This document shows positions 41,502 through 53,378 of a stretch of 64,000 nt of DNA, one piece after another. The notes below the pieces were generated by a model that did not search any database, was not told the origin of the DNA, and saw only the letters and a list, made by a program, of their open reading frames with translations. Both the position numbers and the translations under genes were made by a program. This DNA comes from Neoechinorhynchus agilis. Taxonomy: Eukaryota > Acanthocephala. Each line of letters starts with the position of its first letter. The first letter of the stretch is position 1. The stretch spans positions 11,656,001 through 11,720,000 of the forward strand of contig CM121341.1 of NCBI GenBank assembly GCA_051530055.1, written 5' to 3'.

Positions 41502-43092
41502 TTACTTCTTGGCACTTCCGCAATTTTCTTTAGATTCCGGGGCAACCGGATTCTGATAAATGAGTTCATAAAACAAGATGTACCCAGTAAGAACACGCCT
41601 CTTACTCTCTTGATCAGCTGGATTCACAGGTGGGTTAACTCCCGCAACTCCATTTGAGAGATCAAATGGTTCAGGCAACAAAGCATCCTCCGTTTTTTCC
41701 GCCGTCGCATTTTCCTCCTCGACCTCATCTACTCCATAAAACTCCTCAAACACATTTCCATTGACGTCTTTGACTGATGCATCGTCGAGTATTAACCATT
41801 TGTAATCATTGTATGTCTTGGTCACCGATGATTCCGCGGGCTCCTGCGGTTCAGTTATATCCTTGCGGATCACCGTTATGAAATGTCCAGTGTTGTGGTT
41901 CGCTCCGCAGTGTACAATAAAACATCGAAGACGGTAACGTGCGTTATTCACATCGATTTCAATGGAAAGTGGAACCTTTGCGCATACTTTTGTGTAAGTA
42001 AATTTTTCTTCTTCTTGAACGCATTTGAACCTTTTCAAGTGAAGGATTAGAATTCTGGGACATTTGTCAATCACCATTCGAATCGTTTGTTCATTATGTG
42101 CCCAGCAATTTGTACAAAAATGTGGACTTTCTGACTCGAGAATTTCAGGAGTGCTGAAGTCTCTCAGACACTGTTCAACCGTACGACCCGCTTCTATTAA
42201 ATTATTTCTGGTATTTTTAAATCAGGTATCAGTGTAGATAAACCAATTTTACAGAAATATAAATCACAATTTTTCTATTATCATATTCTTACCAGTGTGC
42301 TTAGGAGGATGCGACTCCCAAAAATGGAACCCATCCAGCCCCTCCCCCCTTCTTGTACCAGAAACAATTCTAGACGTCAAGTGATACGTCGTAAAATATT
42401 TCCGATTGTTTGGGTCCATCATGACAGAGAATGCAACTCGTCTTATGAACCAATGTTCCCATGAAAATGTCACCAACTATGCATTTTTTCGTAATTTCAT
42501 CCTGAAGGTTGTCAGCGCAAATGTTTATGAGATAATTCAGAAATTCATGGGCATCGTGTTGGTACGGCCGCTTAAAACTACTTCCATTACTTTGAACCTC
42601 GTTAATAAACTTCTTTGGTTTGACTGCAGGTAGGTGGTTATTTCTCCTAAGAATTCTCCGTTTTCTACCAGGTTCCAAAAGCTCTTCGAAAACTTTTCCC
42701 AGGTGATATACTAATGCCGCTCCTCTGACATTTTCATTACCCGGTGGAGAATTCCTTCGTTCGTTCGATTGGCTACGAGCTAAATGTTGTTGTAGGAATT
42801 GAACGCGGAATTCATCGCAGTGAAACAAAGCTTGTATCACCGCATTGCAATAGCAAGTATTTCCGAAATTAACAAGTCCTCTTGTAGGTATCGATGGTGT
42901 TGATGAGCCCGTTGCAGATGAATCCGAGCTAGGTGATTCGATCTGCTCAGAATCTCTCCGCTTTTTTCCTAACACACCCCAGTTTGCAAATTGGCGTTCT
43001 ACTTTTCGACCCTGCGTTTCCAACCATTTCTTGATTTCTGCACCTTTTCCCTGACATTCTTTGATTGTTTTCGACTTTCTGACAAGTCCCAT
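41502..43092 (-). CDS. ubiquitin carboxyl-terminal hydrolase, USP12/USP46-like, left copy
   Basis: Cysteine protease removing ubiquitin. Exon 1 (43092 to about 42293 or 42370) has a basic N terminus, then RGLVNFGNTCYCNAVIQAL with the catalytic Cys at residue 80, PKKFINEV, YQHDAHEFLNYLINICADNL, and CILC of the zinc-binding fingers. Exon 2 (about 42193 to 41502) has EAGRTVEQCLRDF, CTNCWAH (second finger half), PRILILHLKRFK, GANHNTGHFITVIRK (catalytic His), WLILDDASV (catalytic Asp/Asn) and GYILFYE near the end. This order and spacing fit USP12/46, partners of WDR48. The exon 1 frame of SLDV meets a stop, while the best donor (G|GTAAGA at 42291) lies in another frame; see findings. Confidence 0.8.
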
Positions 43093-43588
43093 CTTAAAGT
43101 TCTAGGTTAAAGAAACTGATAAAAGCGAAGAAACCCCCATTAAAAATTTGTTCTGAGGAGACTATTGAGGCAACGGGTGAATCATTTTAATTTTAAATAG
43201 GGCTGTCATCTCACTACAAACGATGTGAATTGTTAAGCGAAGTGTACTATAGCGGTAGAATATTATTGATAGTCCAGTAAGCGATAGAACGGGGGGGGGC
43301 TTCGGGAGCCCTTGCTCACGTGAGCGAGATTATCAATTAGGGATAATAATCACGTGCAGTGTTCAATGATATGAATGCTTTATAGCTGATAATAAGCGTT
43401 ACTGTCACGCGAAATTAGTTAATTATGAAATTAATAGAAAGTTTGTCCATCGATCAATAAAAAATAACCCTAGCCTTGTTGAACTATGAAATCAAGTTTT
43501 ATATTTCTGTTTTTTTTAATTAGAAAATGAATTTTATTTAGGTTTTATTTGATTTTTTTTAACGCGTGACAAACAAGAGTTTAAACTG
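43093..43588. other. USP upstream / GT10 pseudogene flank
   Basis: Probable promoter region of the USP gene; includes a run of nine Gs near 43290 and a CTCACGTGAGC palindrome at 43315-43325, which contains a CACGTG E-box. The right copy carries a 33-bp insertion relative to this one near 61496. Confidence 0.35.
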
Positions 43589-44258
43589 CGCGATCTTAGC
43601 AATCGGCATTGGGCGATGTCTTATCGAACGGATTCCGAGGTAACAGTAGTAAAATACCATCGAAAAGATGTTGCAAACAAACGTGAGCCTCCTAATATAA
43701 TAAATTTCAATCAAAGTATCAATGGAACAGTGGCAAGCAATTTTAATCGAGGACCACGTAACATATTTCTTGAATCACCTGCGTCTTGCTATCCCGTTGA
43801 TATTTATGGCAGATGCCGATTGAATGGAACGGGAGGTAGCAGATACTGCAATAATCAATTAAAAACGAGTTCAAACGTCGACTGCAACGAGGTGGCTCAG
43901 AAATACAAGTTTTATTTAGCCGTGGAGAATAGCCTCGGTTGTCAGGTATTTGTCTGTGGTTATGAGTGCAACAGAAGACGATTTCGATATGCTGGCAATT
44001 CCGAAATCGTATTTGCGTGCAGAATCTGCAGACGGGTTCAAAGATCTTGCATCAAGACTGACTTTGTTGAGCCGTAACTATGATGAGTACTTGAAGTATT
44101 TTGAATGGATGAAGGAATTTTCTGTTGGAAGCGACTATGGACATTGGTGCAAACTGTGCACTCGACTCAACGGTAGAAGTTCTAACAATGATTTGACTTA
44201 TAGGAAATGTCTGAAATTTAACGAATGGTTTAATTCGTGGCCTGGAATCTACTTTTAA
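43589..44258 (+). pseudogene. GT10 fucosyltransferase C-terminal exon, dead copy (left)
   Basis: About 95 per cent identical to exon 2 of the gene at 22332 (MSYRTDSEVTVVKYHRKD, PVDIYGRCRLNG, YKFYLAVENSLGCQ, HWCKLCTRLNG). The stretch encoding DYITEKYWRNAIGNLVLP is replaced by 10 unrelated bases, a net loss of 44 bp that removes the GDP-fucose motif and shifts the frame. The upstream exon and anchor are absent, and homology starts at the intron end GCGATCTTAG. Confidence 0.88.
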
Positions 44259-44876
44259 ACCAAAAAAGGCTTTATTTAAAAACAGAAAGTAACCCTGCGA
44301 TTTTGTTTTTATTAAGACCGAAATAGTTTCCGCAATTGAAACGGAACGCAATCCAGTTGGGTTTAAAAGAAGCTTTTATAATGCACCTTACTTGAGTACA
44401 TTATTTCTTCGTCGTTATATTATCCAGTATTTCAAAATAACTGCTGCGCCCGAGATCAATAAATGTTGAACTCTCCAAACGGCTATGCTGACTGCTACGT
44501 ATTTTGTCGAACCTTTGAATTGTGATCTAAGAACTATGACGATTCAATCGAAAAGTTTGATCGTTTTAGTTGGAAAGCATTCTAAAGTTGACTAACTTAC
44601 CTGTAAAAAGTAGAACTGAGAAACAAATAATTTTATCGTATAGTTAAGTAATGTATTGCAAAAACATTCTATAATCTAGGAAAAAGTAGTCGCTCAAAAC
44701 TGTTATTAGCTAATTATTATGAAGAAATCAAAGATTTTAGTCTTCAGTGAGTTAATAACTACCATTTCTGGAAATTTATGATAGGACAGAACTCGTAGAA
44801 CCTGACGAAATACGATTGCTATGTGCTTTTCCAAAATGTTCAAATTTTTCCTTTTGTAAACAATTACCTCGCAACT

Positions 44877-45032
44877 TTACGACCATTTAATAAATAACGA
44901 GGGAGGCTCACTATCAATGTAAGCATCTTCCCTGTCTCGATGCATTAATTCACAATAATCCAATCGCTCGTCTCTAACGATCTCAATATAATTTACATCA
45001 GGTTCCTTACAACCCATAAACAATTCATACAT
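44877..45032 (-). CDS. small conserved frame, 51 residues (copy)
   Basis: Counterpart of 24883-25038; starts MYELFMGCKEP and is open over the same length. Confidence 0.3.
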   Translation of the reverse strand: MYELFMGCKEPDVNYIEIVRDERLDYCELMHRDREDAYIDSEPPSLFIKWS

Positions 45033-45266
45033 TTACTTTTTTAGCAAATTATAATAATTGATTTATTTATTTGATAATTTTCGGCCTTCGCGTAGGCCTT
45101 CTTCAATCCATTGTTTTCGGAGAAAAATTTGAGTAAGGCTTCTAACGATCCTTCATCTTTTTCGTCGTTCTCATACGATCCCAATACATTTTCTAGGCTT
45201 ATTCCTTGCTATTTGAGGCATTCTTATAACCTTGAAATATATATAAGATCGTTAAATTCGCTAATA

Positions 45267-45551
45267 ATGAAATCAGACATCGTAGCAGCAGTCATTCTCG
45301 GTTGCTTTTTTCACTTTGAAATTATATGCTCTTCAAATGACAAAGGATCGCGTCCTCGTATTTTATTTTCATTAAAAGATCCTTCACTAAATGCATTGTG
45401 CATTGTTGCGAATCGTCTTTTCTTTAATAAAATCACACGTACATGCAGTTCACTGTTGTTTAGTCTATTTTTATTAAATCATTTGAAATGGAAGCAAAAA
45501 AGAGATTATTCCAAGCGGATTTCGGTCCCTCAAAGCGACGCCAATATTTGA
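45267..45551 (+). CDS. putative secreted protein with signal peptide
   Basis: Start chosen at 45267, where MKSDIVAAVILGCFFHFEII gives a signal peptide; the frame is open from 45111 upstream. The mature part (CSSNDKGSRPRILFSLKD) has no known domain, and the C-terminal half (LLFSLFLLNHLKWKQKRDYS) may be read-through into an intron. Duplicated at 63352; a disrupted paralogue is at 25576. Confidence 0.35.
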   Translation: MKSDIVAAVILGCFFHFEIICSSNDKGSRPRILFSLKDPSLNALCIVANRLFFNKITRTCSSLLFSLFLLNHLKWKQKRDYSKRISVPQSDANI

Positions 45552-46659
45552 GAAGGCGTGAGGTTATGATGATAGGCACTAGTAAGATTCTACAAACAAA
45601 TTCGTTAGTCAGCCGATTAACTAGACCATTGTACATGTCAAACAGTTTCACAATATCTGAAAGCTATATAAATTTGTAAAAATTCAAATAAAAAATAAAT
45701 TCAAAATCTTGTGAAATACTACTTGATTTTCCAGCCGCATGATAAATCAAGTTTAATTTTTAAATTGACACATGGGCGTCGCCGTCTTACGGCTTTCTCA
45801 GGGATCTTCAAAGGCTCGTGGAGATGTGACGTGTGCTAAAGTAGCGACACCGAAGCGGAAAGTTCGTCCCACTTTGTTGAGCAGTTCTAGGGCTTTGTCT
45901 AGCAAATGTCCAGAACTGTCCCTCGCATTGTCTACGGAAACGCCATCCCTTCCACTTTTAGCTGCCCGGGATATAAGTAGTGCTTACGTGCTAGATAATT
46001 CCACCCGTGGTCCTTGCCCGAGAGGTTTACTTTGGCGTCGCTTCGGCACTCGGATTCATGCTTTTTCCATGGCATGACCATGATTTTGCGTCCTGATTCA
46101 ATCTACCGCGAACGTGTTCCGTCAAACATTGACGCCAAGGCCGTTCAGTTTTGCTTGTCTATAGATTAACTCGTGAATGCCATCGGCCAAACATCGTTCG
46201 TAGGTCATTCCATAGACCAAGTTTCTCCAAATGCAAATCGAATCTTGTCTTTCATTTGTTTCCATAGACATAAGGGACAACGCTCGACGTATTTAAGGCG
46301 TTTAATGATGTCCAGTTCTCGCCAGGATTCTCCTAAGTGTGATCGCGCTTCTATGGACAACACTGGCATCTACTCGCGATCATAGCATCAGCTTTCAAAC
46401 GTTACTGGTGAGACTTTCACTGTTATATGGGATCTTGAGAATCGGGCTTCCTGCATATCGTTTCGTCGAACGATCATCGTTCAGGTTCATCTCTCTTGAA
46501 TCATAGCGCTGTTGGAACCGCATTATCTCGTTACTTGAATATCCATCAACAGCGAAAATTGCCAAAACGTTTCTCCGTTAACGACGGTAAGCAAACCAGT
46601 GCTGTCTCGTGCATCTCAGCATAAATTGCCAGTTTCATCACCCAAGGATGATGGGAATC
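45552..46659. other. unassigned region with decayed coding-like stretches
   Basis: 45772-46077 (plus) is a 101-residue frame rich in Ser/Arg/Leu, unrecognised. On the minus strand 46370-46180 reads SHLGESWRELDIIKRLKYV and ERCPLCLWKQMKDKI before stops, which looks like decayed coding sequence of unknown family. Confidence 0.3.
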
Positions 46660-46920
46660 TCGATGCATGACTATCCTTTTACGGTTTGCGATACCAACCG
46701 AAATCAGTGACTTGATTAACTTTTTAGCAAAAATTGATGAAAGGCAGATAATCCGATGGTTTGCCCCGAATCACCTTAATATCACTAGTAAAATCCATAG
46801 AACTAAACCTATTCTAAACGTCATCTATCTCACAATATTCTCTGTAGGTGAACAGCACATCGTCCACATAGCGGAGAGGCCGCGGTTCGATTTCGAGATG
46901 TGAGTGGTCGCAATTCCTAA
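46660..46920 (-). mobile_element. decayed Penelope-like RT fragment
   Basis: The minus strand reads RPLRYVDDVLFTYREY (46880-46830), with the YxDD catalytic box, then LPFINF and VTDFGWYRKP (46720-46690), matching the palm-to-thumb order of Penelope RTs, broken by stops. A plus-strand PVMYRMVKMHK at about 47310 may be a second decayed piece in the opposite direction. Confidence 0.45.
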
Positions 46921-47757
46921 AGCTGATAACTACACCGATAAACGTTTGTTCCAGGTGCGGGAGGGTATGGAATTTCTCACGAATTGTTCAAGGATCAAAA
47001 ACTTAAATGGAATATAAATCGAGTTGAAAAAGACGCATTTGTACAGGCGAAAAGCAGATTAAGGGAAATGTAGATTCATACTTCATTGAGTGACAAAGAC
47101 GGTGACCTAAATTCGATCTATAAAGGCGCAGAAGAGATAATGATAGAGGAATTAATGCGAGATCGGACCACATATATACATATATATGAAGGAATCGTAG
47201 GATGATTGTGAATTGAAGCAAAAAGTTGAATAGCATCTTTCATGAAGTGATAGCCGCAAGAGAGTTGAAAAGAATGAGTAGATTCGTGCATGGACCATTG
47301 CTGGTGCCCGTGATGTATCGAATGGTCAAAATGCACAAGATACTGGTCGGTCCAGCATCTTTGATTAGATGCAGTACAAATTATTTCGGCAGTCAATGGA
47401 CCTGCGTACTGATTATCTCGCTTCTTGTCGATGGCGATTAGCCCACTGCTTCAGAAAACGATTGCTTATTTACGGAATGTAGAAGGCTCACTTAATTCTC
47501 TGAATGCACGATGCAATGACTAAAATGGTAGTACACTTTACTCGGGAGAGTTATCAAAATCTGCAACATTGATCATGAGAGAATCCTGGAAATCGATAAT
47601 ATCAAGTGCCAACTCGCCCCGTTGGTTGGGCACAATAACGGGTCGTACGTTGGTCGTCCCCTCCCAACGATCACTCCGCTCAGTCCCATTTTTCACCTCC
47701 TTCGAGCAAAATAAAACATCAATACATAATTTCATTCTAACCCAGTGATAAAAGTGT

Positions 47758-47870
47758 TGTCAATGGGGGCACAGAACCTGGGAGTGCAATAACGAAATCA
47801 AATGTATGTTTTGCTCAGGAGGAGGGCATCAAGGTTTCAGGAGAGTATGCCCTGTCGCTATAAGATATTG
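47758..47870 (+). mobile_element. double CCHC zinc knuckle, LINE ORF1-type
   Basis: CQWGHRTWEC and CMFCSGGGHQGFRRVC form two adjacent knuckles of the kind at the C terminus of Jockey/R1-type ORF1 proteins. The first lacks its leading Cys. No longer frame around them. Confidence 0.5.
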
Positions 47871-47921
47871 GAAAAGTGTCAACAAGGACACATCTTCAGG
47901 GAATGACTGGGTAGGATTTAC

Positions 47922-48300
47922 TGCATCATCCTCGAACTTATCGACCCTCTTACCCTCATTATAAATCACTGCTTTTTATATGGCATCTACCATTCGTGCC
48001 TGCAATGTTTTGTAAAAACGCACGATCCCTGACCTGGAATTTCTCTGGCTAGAAGGCATCGTTTTAGGAATTTAATATATTCAACTACTCCTATTGTTTG
48101 TTTATGAAGTATTATGACATAGTTGATTCTCCATGAACAGTGACGACAAAAGCAGTGTCCCATTTTCTTGAGGATTGTATTCGCGTGGTTTGATATGTTG
48201 TTATTTTGGTCGATCATAATGCCCAACTGGGGGTATGACGCGTACAGTAGAATTTCTGATTCCACTCACACATCTATTGAGCAATGAAGATAAGGCAAAA
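47922..48300 (-). repeat. 380-bp repeat with possible LINE RT thumb, left copy
   Basis: Near-identical to 49825-50195. The minus frame reads LYASYPQLGIMIDQNNNIS, NHANTILKKMG and so on, similar in order to the LGI-hx-D...H...KK region of a LINE thumb, but weakly. Both copies lead straight into a Penelope tail (48300 and 50206). Confidence 0.4.
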
Positions 48301-48452
48301 TCCAGCACAAGGTGGATTTTGAAAAGGCGAGATTCATAACCAGCGAACCGGATCTTAGAAGAAGACTGATTCTTGAGGCCATTCACATCCGGGGAAATCC
48401 GACGATGGAAGGCAAAAAATCAAACCACACGCTGGTGCTACCAAAGTTGCGT
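48301..48452 (+). mobile_element. Penelope-like GIY-YIG tail fragment
   Basis: 150 bp equal to 36060-36213 (KVDFEKARFITSEPDLRRR, LILEAIHIRG), cut off at 48452 where the LINE endonuclease block begins. Confidence 0.8.
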
Positions 48453-49680
48453 TCCTATTATTAAAACGTTTTATCGTTGGATTCGTTTAATGGTAAGAGC
48501 AACCAACATATAAAAATTAAAAGGTTAACAATTTACTCACCCAAGAAAATTCACTTGAATATCCGACCGTGGCCCACCATGAAGTCAAGCATCTAAGGCA
48601 CATCGAAATAAATCTTGTGGCGCGCAAAACATCGGGGTCGTGCGGTTATGTTTAAGAAAATTAAATATAATTCACGAACCGTAAAAGCTACCTCGAAAAG
48701 AAGAGCATAATTGGAATGAGCGGATCAAGTTGGACTTGACGGACAATACTTCAAGATGAGAACATTCGATTGGTTGAAGAAGTGCTGCACAGGTTTCATC
48801 AATAAAACCCTGCTCTTCATCTCTCATAGGCTCTCTGCAAAACGCCGATCAAGATTTCATCGCCGTCAATTTCTCAGCTCCTCTAAGAAATGATATTGGA
48901 GAAGTCACAATTGCTGGCGTCTACCGCCCTCCTACCTCTCGTCCTAAGTCTCCATTATGCCAACTTGTTTCCATGATGGAGCTCGTAAACTCCACAAATT
49001 CACACCATTTCTTAATTGCAGGGGACTTCAATAATCTATTTCCCCTCTACCCTTCTCCGCCTTACGTAAACTTATTGACTTCCCAAATCGTCTTGACGCT
49101 CACCTCGACAAAGCGTTCACAAATATTGATGCCTACTCATCCGCCTCTAAACTACCTCCCCCAAAAAACTCTGACCACTCTTCTGCCCTTTTCACTCCAC
49201 CTACCCCACCTCAGCGTCGAAAAGCACCTCGCTCACCTGTCTGGGATAAACGGGATCGTATTATCCACAATTTTATAAAATTGTGAATTCTATGATTGAC
49301 AAATTCCACTCTGACAACACGGATGAACCTGCCTTGGCCATATCCTCCCTAACCTCAATCACAAAATATTTCCTAACTTCGACAAATCCCAAGAAATCCA
49401 ATAGAATATCAAACCGTGACCCACCATGGATACCCACCATCTTGAAACTCCTTGAAAATAGAGCATCTAGGGTCCGCCGCAATAAATCATCTGAATTTCC
49501 AGTTTACAAAAGCACTATCTCACAAAATATTGTTGCCTACAAAAACTTTCTTTCCTCCAAAATTCGTTCAGGTGGCAACTCGTCATGGTGGCGGGCCGTC
49601 AAAAATCCCTTTGTCTACACAACGCTTATCCATTCAAAAACTCGTTCTCTTCTTAACTAAGACATGTTCAAGACTTCATC
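48453..49680 (+). mobile_element. LINE endonuclease-to-RT linker fragment (Jockey/CR1-like)
   Basis: Same endonuclease as 34311 (IAGDFNN box near 49018), then in a shifted frame RDPPWIPTILKLLENRASRV (49424), NIVAYKNFLSSKIRSGGNSS and WWRAVKNPF, the usual linker ahead of LINE RTs. It ends near 49680 before any RT catalytic motif. Confidence 0.75.
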
Positions 49681-49824
49681 AATGAGAACCCCTGCCCTCA
49701 CCAACTGACACGTTTGTCAACTCGCCGATACTCCCCCTAGTTTCGTCATACGAATAACTCCAACATCTCAAAAAAGTACCCCGAAATTCGTCTTCTGAAG
49801 CCGAAATCCCAATCTGGGCTCTTC

Positions 49825-50195
49825 ACTGCATCATCCTCGAACTTATCGACCCTCTTACCCTCATTATAAATCACTGCTTTTTGTATGGCATCTACCATTC
49901 GTTCCTGCAATGTTTTGTAAAAACGCACGATCCCTGACCTGGAATTTCTCTGGCTAGAAGGCATCGTTTTAGGAATTTAATATATTCAACTACTCCTATT
50001 GTTTGTTTATGAAGTATTATGACATAGTTGATTCTCCATGAACAGTGACGACAAAAGCAGTGTCCCATTTTCTTGAGGATTGTATTCGCGTGGTTTGATA
50101 TGTTGTTATTTTGGTCGATCATAATGCCCAACTGGGGGTATGACGCGTACAGTAGAATTCCTGATTCCACTCACACATCTATTGAGCAATAAAGA
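49825..50195 (-). repeat. 380-bp repeat with possible LINE RT thumb, right copy
   Basis: Near-identical to 47922-48300 (one residue change near the start, ESGILLYAS for ESEILLYAS). Confidence 0.4.
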
Positions 50196-50205
50196 TAAGG
50201 CAAAA

Positions 50206-50541
50206 TCCAACACAAGGTGGATTTGAAAAGGCGAGATTCATAACCAGCGAACCGGATCTTAGAAGAAGACTGATTCTTGAGGCCATTCACATCCGGGGAA
50301 ATCCGACGATGGAAGGCAAAAAATCAAACCACACGCTGGTGCTACCAAAGTTGCGTAGCATGACGGGCAAATAAATCGGCAACAAACCGCAAGAGGTGTG
50401 TGCGGATGGAACTCCCCACACTTCGGGTATTAGCAAACCCGCGGATCTGAGCTACATCCAGACGTGACCGGCTGTGCATGCTGTCTATGTCCTCCATTTT
50501 AGATAGACTGAAGAGGCAAGGAAAACCTTGCGAAATATTTC
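50206..50541 (+). mobile_element. Penelope-like tail with terminal hairpin, right copy
   Basis: Matches 36060-36395; includes the hairpin at 50508-50541. One base is missing early in the fragment relative to 36060. Confidence 0.8.
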
Positions 50542-50565
50542 TAAAATAAATGAGTAACGAAAACA

Positions 50566-52226
50566 CCGGGGAAAGGATTCGCCAACGCATTTAATTTTAT
50601 GGATAGCCGCTTCCGCATATAATTGTGATTTTGTCGTCAATGGCCCAAATATTGATCCTCCTCTAAGGATTCGCTTCGGAACAATTGCGAAATCGTCATT
50701 CAACCTCTGGATTGACGAATGCGCGCACTCAATAAAAGGCAATCGAAGAATAATGAGAGGCTGCGTAACCGCGCTCTATATTTCAATCATAGTGCGCGTT
50801 TCGCAAACGAAATTTTTAAAGACGCGAAATCATCAAGGCCGAATATTCATCTGCCGACAGCAAGAAAGCATTACGGCGACCTCTCCGAAGGCAACAACCA
50901 ACCGGATTTCACAGAGGAAAACTTACCCGAAGATTCAATTACACTACATAATCTGTCAGTTATAACAAAAGAAGAAATTGGAAATGCAATCCGCGGAACA
51001 AAACCTAGAAGTGCACATGGACCCGACAAAATATCACTCAGAAACATCAAGGCATTCGATAGGCACCTCGCTGGTTTGACGATACTCTAATTCAATAATG
51101 GAAACAGGGCATCCTCTGAATTAATGGTTAGATAGCAAAACCATTTTATTGCCAAAGAATGGAGCGCGTTCACACATCTCTTCTGACCTGAAAGCATGGC
51201 TACCAATCACCATTTCATCGATTCTTTTACGAATCTTGCATGGATAGCTCTTGGGGAGGATCAGAACTCTCCTTATCGACACTCGAGGAAGTCGAGCAAA
51301 TGTGGAGGACAACATTAAAGAAGCTCTTCTTCTTACTCCACTACCTCAACGACGGAGCAATATTCCTCCCACTGAGCAAAGGTAGATTGGGTATTACATC
51401 TATACAGCAATCCGTTATGGCCGTACGCTTAAAGGCTTGCCTCAGTGCAAAAGAACACTGCCCGAGCCTTGAAACACCAAACGCCTACAACAATACAGTA
51501 CAAAAAAATTTTCGGGTCTCGGAGCTACCGAGTATATATTAGCGTCATCGCAAGTAAAAAATCTTAGCACGGAGTCTAATGTGAGGAAATGGATGTAATC
51601 TAAGACCCAATAGCAAGGTATCAAAGCATTCACAAGCTGCAACTTCGTAGGCAAGACAATCACAAGCATTCCTCCGAATTGATAAAAGTGCGATTTCAAC
51701 TTCTCGAATTCGGCTCTCATCTAACGACAATTGAGCACAACAGAACAAGAAAATGTCGCCAGTGCACTATCCGAGACGCAGAACCAAAAACTACATCCAC
51801 GATCCTAAACTGCAGCTCTATAAACCAGATGCCAAGAGGCGTACACGCAAGAGCAGAGGAAATTATGAGTGCAGAGAAGAAGTACCGAGTAATATCAGAA
51901 GACGTACCATGAATGCTCGGGTTCTGTAATCGCCGCATCAATACAATGGGCTTTGCTGTCGGCTCAAGATGAACCTATTCAATGGAATTAATCACGCGGC
52001 TCAAAAATTTTTATTTGTCAATTAACACCGCATTGAATATAGCAACAATTGCAGTAAAGATTACCTTTCATGTCTTTATGAATAGAGAAAGGACTCGGTA
52101 ACAATTCAACGGTACTCGAACAAAAAAGAAAACAAAACAATGGAACTTATCCAAAAGAAGAAAATGACACTGAGTGAAAAACTCTAAACTATGTAAGAAT
52201 TTCCACCTCCAAAATAAATGATCATA
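50566..52226 (+). mobile_element. R2-like 28S-specific LINE, internally deleted, right copy
   Basis: Same structure as 36420-38064 with the same missing RT palm. Here the 3' junction is complete: element sequence ends at 52226 and 28S resumes at 52227 with TAGCCAAATGCCTCG, exactly the insertion position known for R2. The 5' rRNA expected on the other side (ending TTAAGG) is absent; Penelope sequence takes its place. Confidence 0.75.
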
Positions 52227-52568
52227 TAGCCAAATGCCTCGTCATCTAACTAGTGACGTTCATGAATGGATTATTGAGAATCCTACTGTCCCTGTCTGCA
52301 GCCTAGCGAAACCAAAGCCAAGGGAACGGGCTCGGAGAGTAACAGCGGCGAAAAAAGATATTGTTGAGCTTGACTCTAGTCAGTCTCTGTGAAATAACAT
52401 GATAGGCGTAGAATAGATGGGGGCCCGCCGCGGTGAAATACCACTACCATCATTGTTTCTTATTTACTCAGTGATTCAGGGAGCATTAATTCGCTAATTG
52501 CGATATCTATTCCTTTCTTAAGTGTCGAAGAGTGTCTGGTCTGAGAACACAGACTGATTGGGAGTTTG
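52227..52568 (+). pseudogene. 28S rRNA fragment, right copy
   Basis: Begins at the R2 target and continues as in 38065-38390; ends with the 12-bp duplication at 52557-52568. Confidence 0.9.
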
Positions 52569-52908
52569 GAATTATTGTTTAGGGCTTAACCCGGTAAGTT
52601 ATTTTTTTGCTAAGGACGTTTCAAACCTCGTGGGTTCATCATCTGTTTGTTAGCTAGTAATAAACGATGAACCCGACGAGGGTTTGCTAGTTAGTAATAG
52701 ACGATGAACCTAATGAGGGTTTGTTAGCTAGTAATAGACCATGAACCCGACGAGGTTAATAACACGTTTTTTTAATTAACAAAGAGATGGACAAATGTAT
52801 CTTTGGGTCCTCTAACTTTGGGTCAACGTCTTTAATAAAAAATCATTTACCAGGTGAAGACCTAAAGAGTAATTCCTATCATATACCACGGTACCTCACA
52901 TATCGACT
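52569..52908 (+). mobile_element. 340-bp foldback element in 28S, right copy
   Basis: Same position, length and 12-bp duplication (52557-52568, 52909-52920) as the left copy, with a handful of substitutions, so it was present before the large duplication. Confidence 0.8.
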
Positions 52909-53378
52909 ATTGGGAGTTTGATTAGGGCGGTACATCTGTTAAAACCTAACGCAGTCAGAAAAATTATCACGGGGATAACTGGGTTGTGGCGGCCAAGCGT
53001 CCACAGCGACGTCGCTTTTTGATCCTTCGATGTCGGCTTTTCCTATCATTGGGATGCAAAAAGTCCCATAGCGTTGGATTGTTCACCCATTAATAGGGAA
53101 CGTGAGCTGGGTTTAGACCGCCGCGAAACAGGTTAGTTATACCCTACTGTTGAGCTGGTTGTTGTAATAGCAATCTTGCTAATTAAGAAAAGAACCGCAG
53201 GTTTGGACATTAAGTACACTCACTCGGTCGAGAGGCCGATGTTGCGAAGCTTCGTCAGCAGGATTACGACTGAACACCTCTAAGTCGGAAGTCTACTTAG
53301 GAGCAACAACACCAATGCGCACTAGGCGGCCTGAACTTGTTACAAATGTGATAGTGAGCGACGTTTTCTACGCGGAAA
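52909..53378 (+). pseudogene. 28S rRNA 3' part, right copy
   Basis: Shares the 150-nt internal loss (52954/52955) and the altered sarcin-ricin loop (about 53180-53196) with the left copy. Confidence 0.88.

Larger units (their letters stand above)
34311..45915 (+). repeat. large direct duplication, left copy
   Basis: Aligns in order with 48453-64000. The offset is 14143 at 34.8 kb, about 14146 in the R2-like part, 18052 after the LTR insertion and 18085 after a 33-bp indel near 43447. Identity is near 100 per cent in the USP-GT10 part and slightly lower to the left. 35065-36057 is present only here. Confidence 0.95.
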
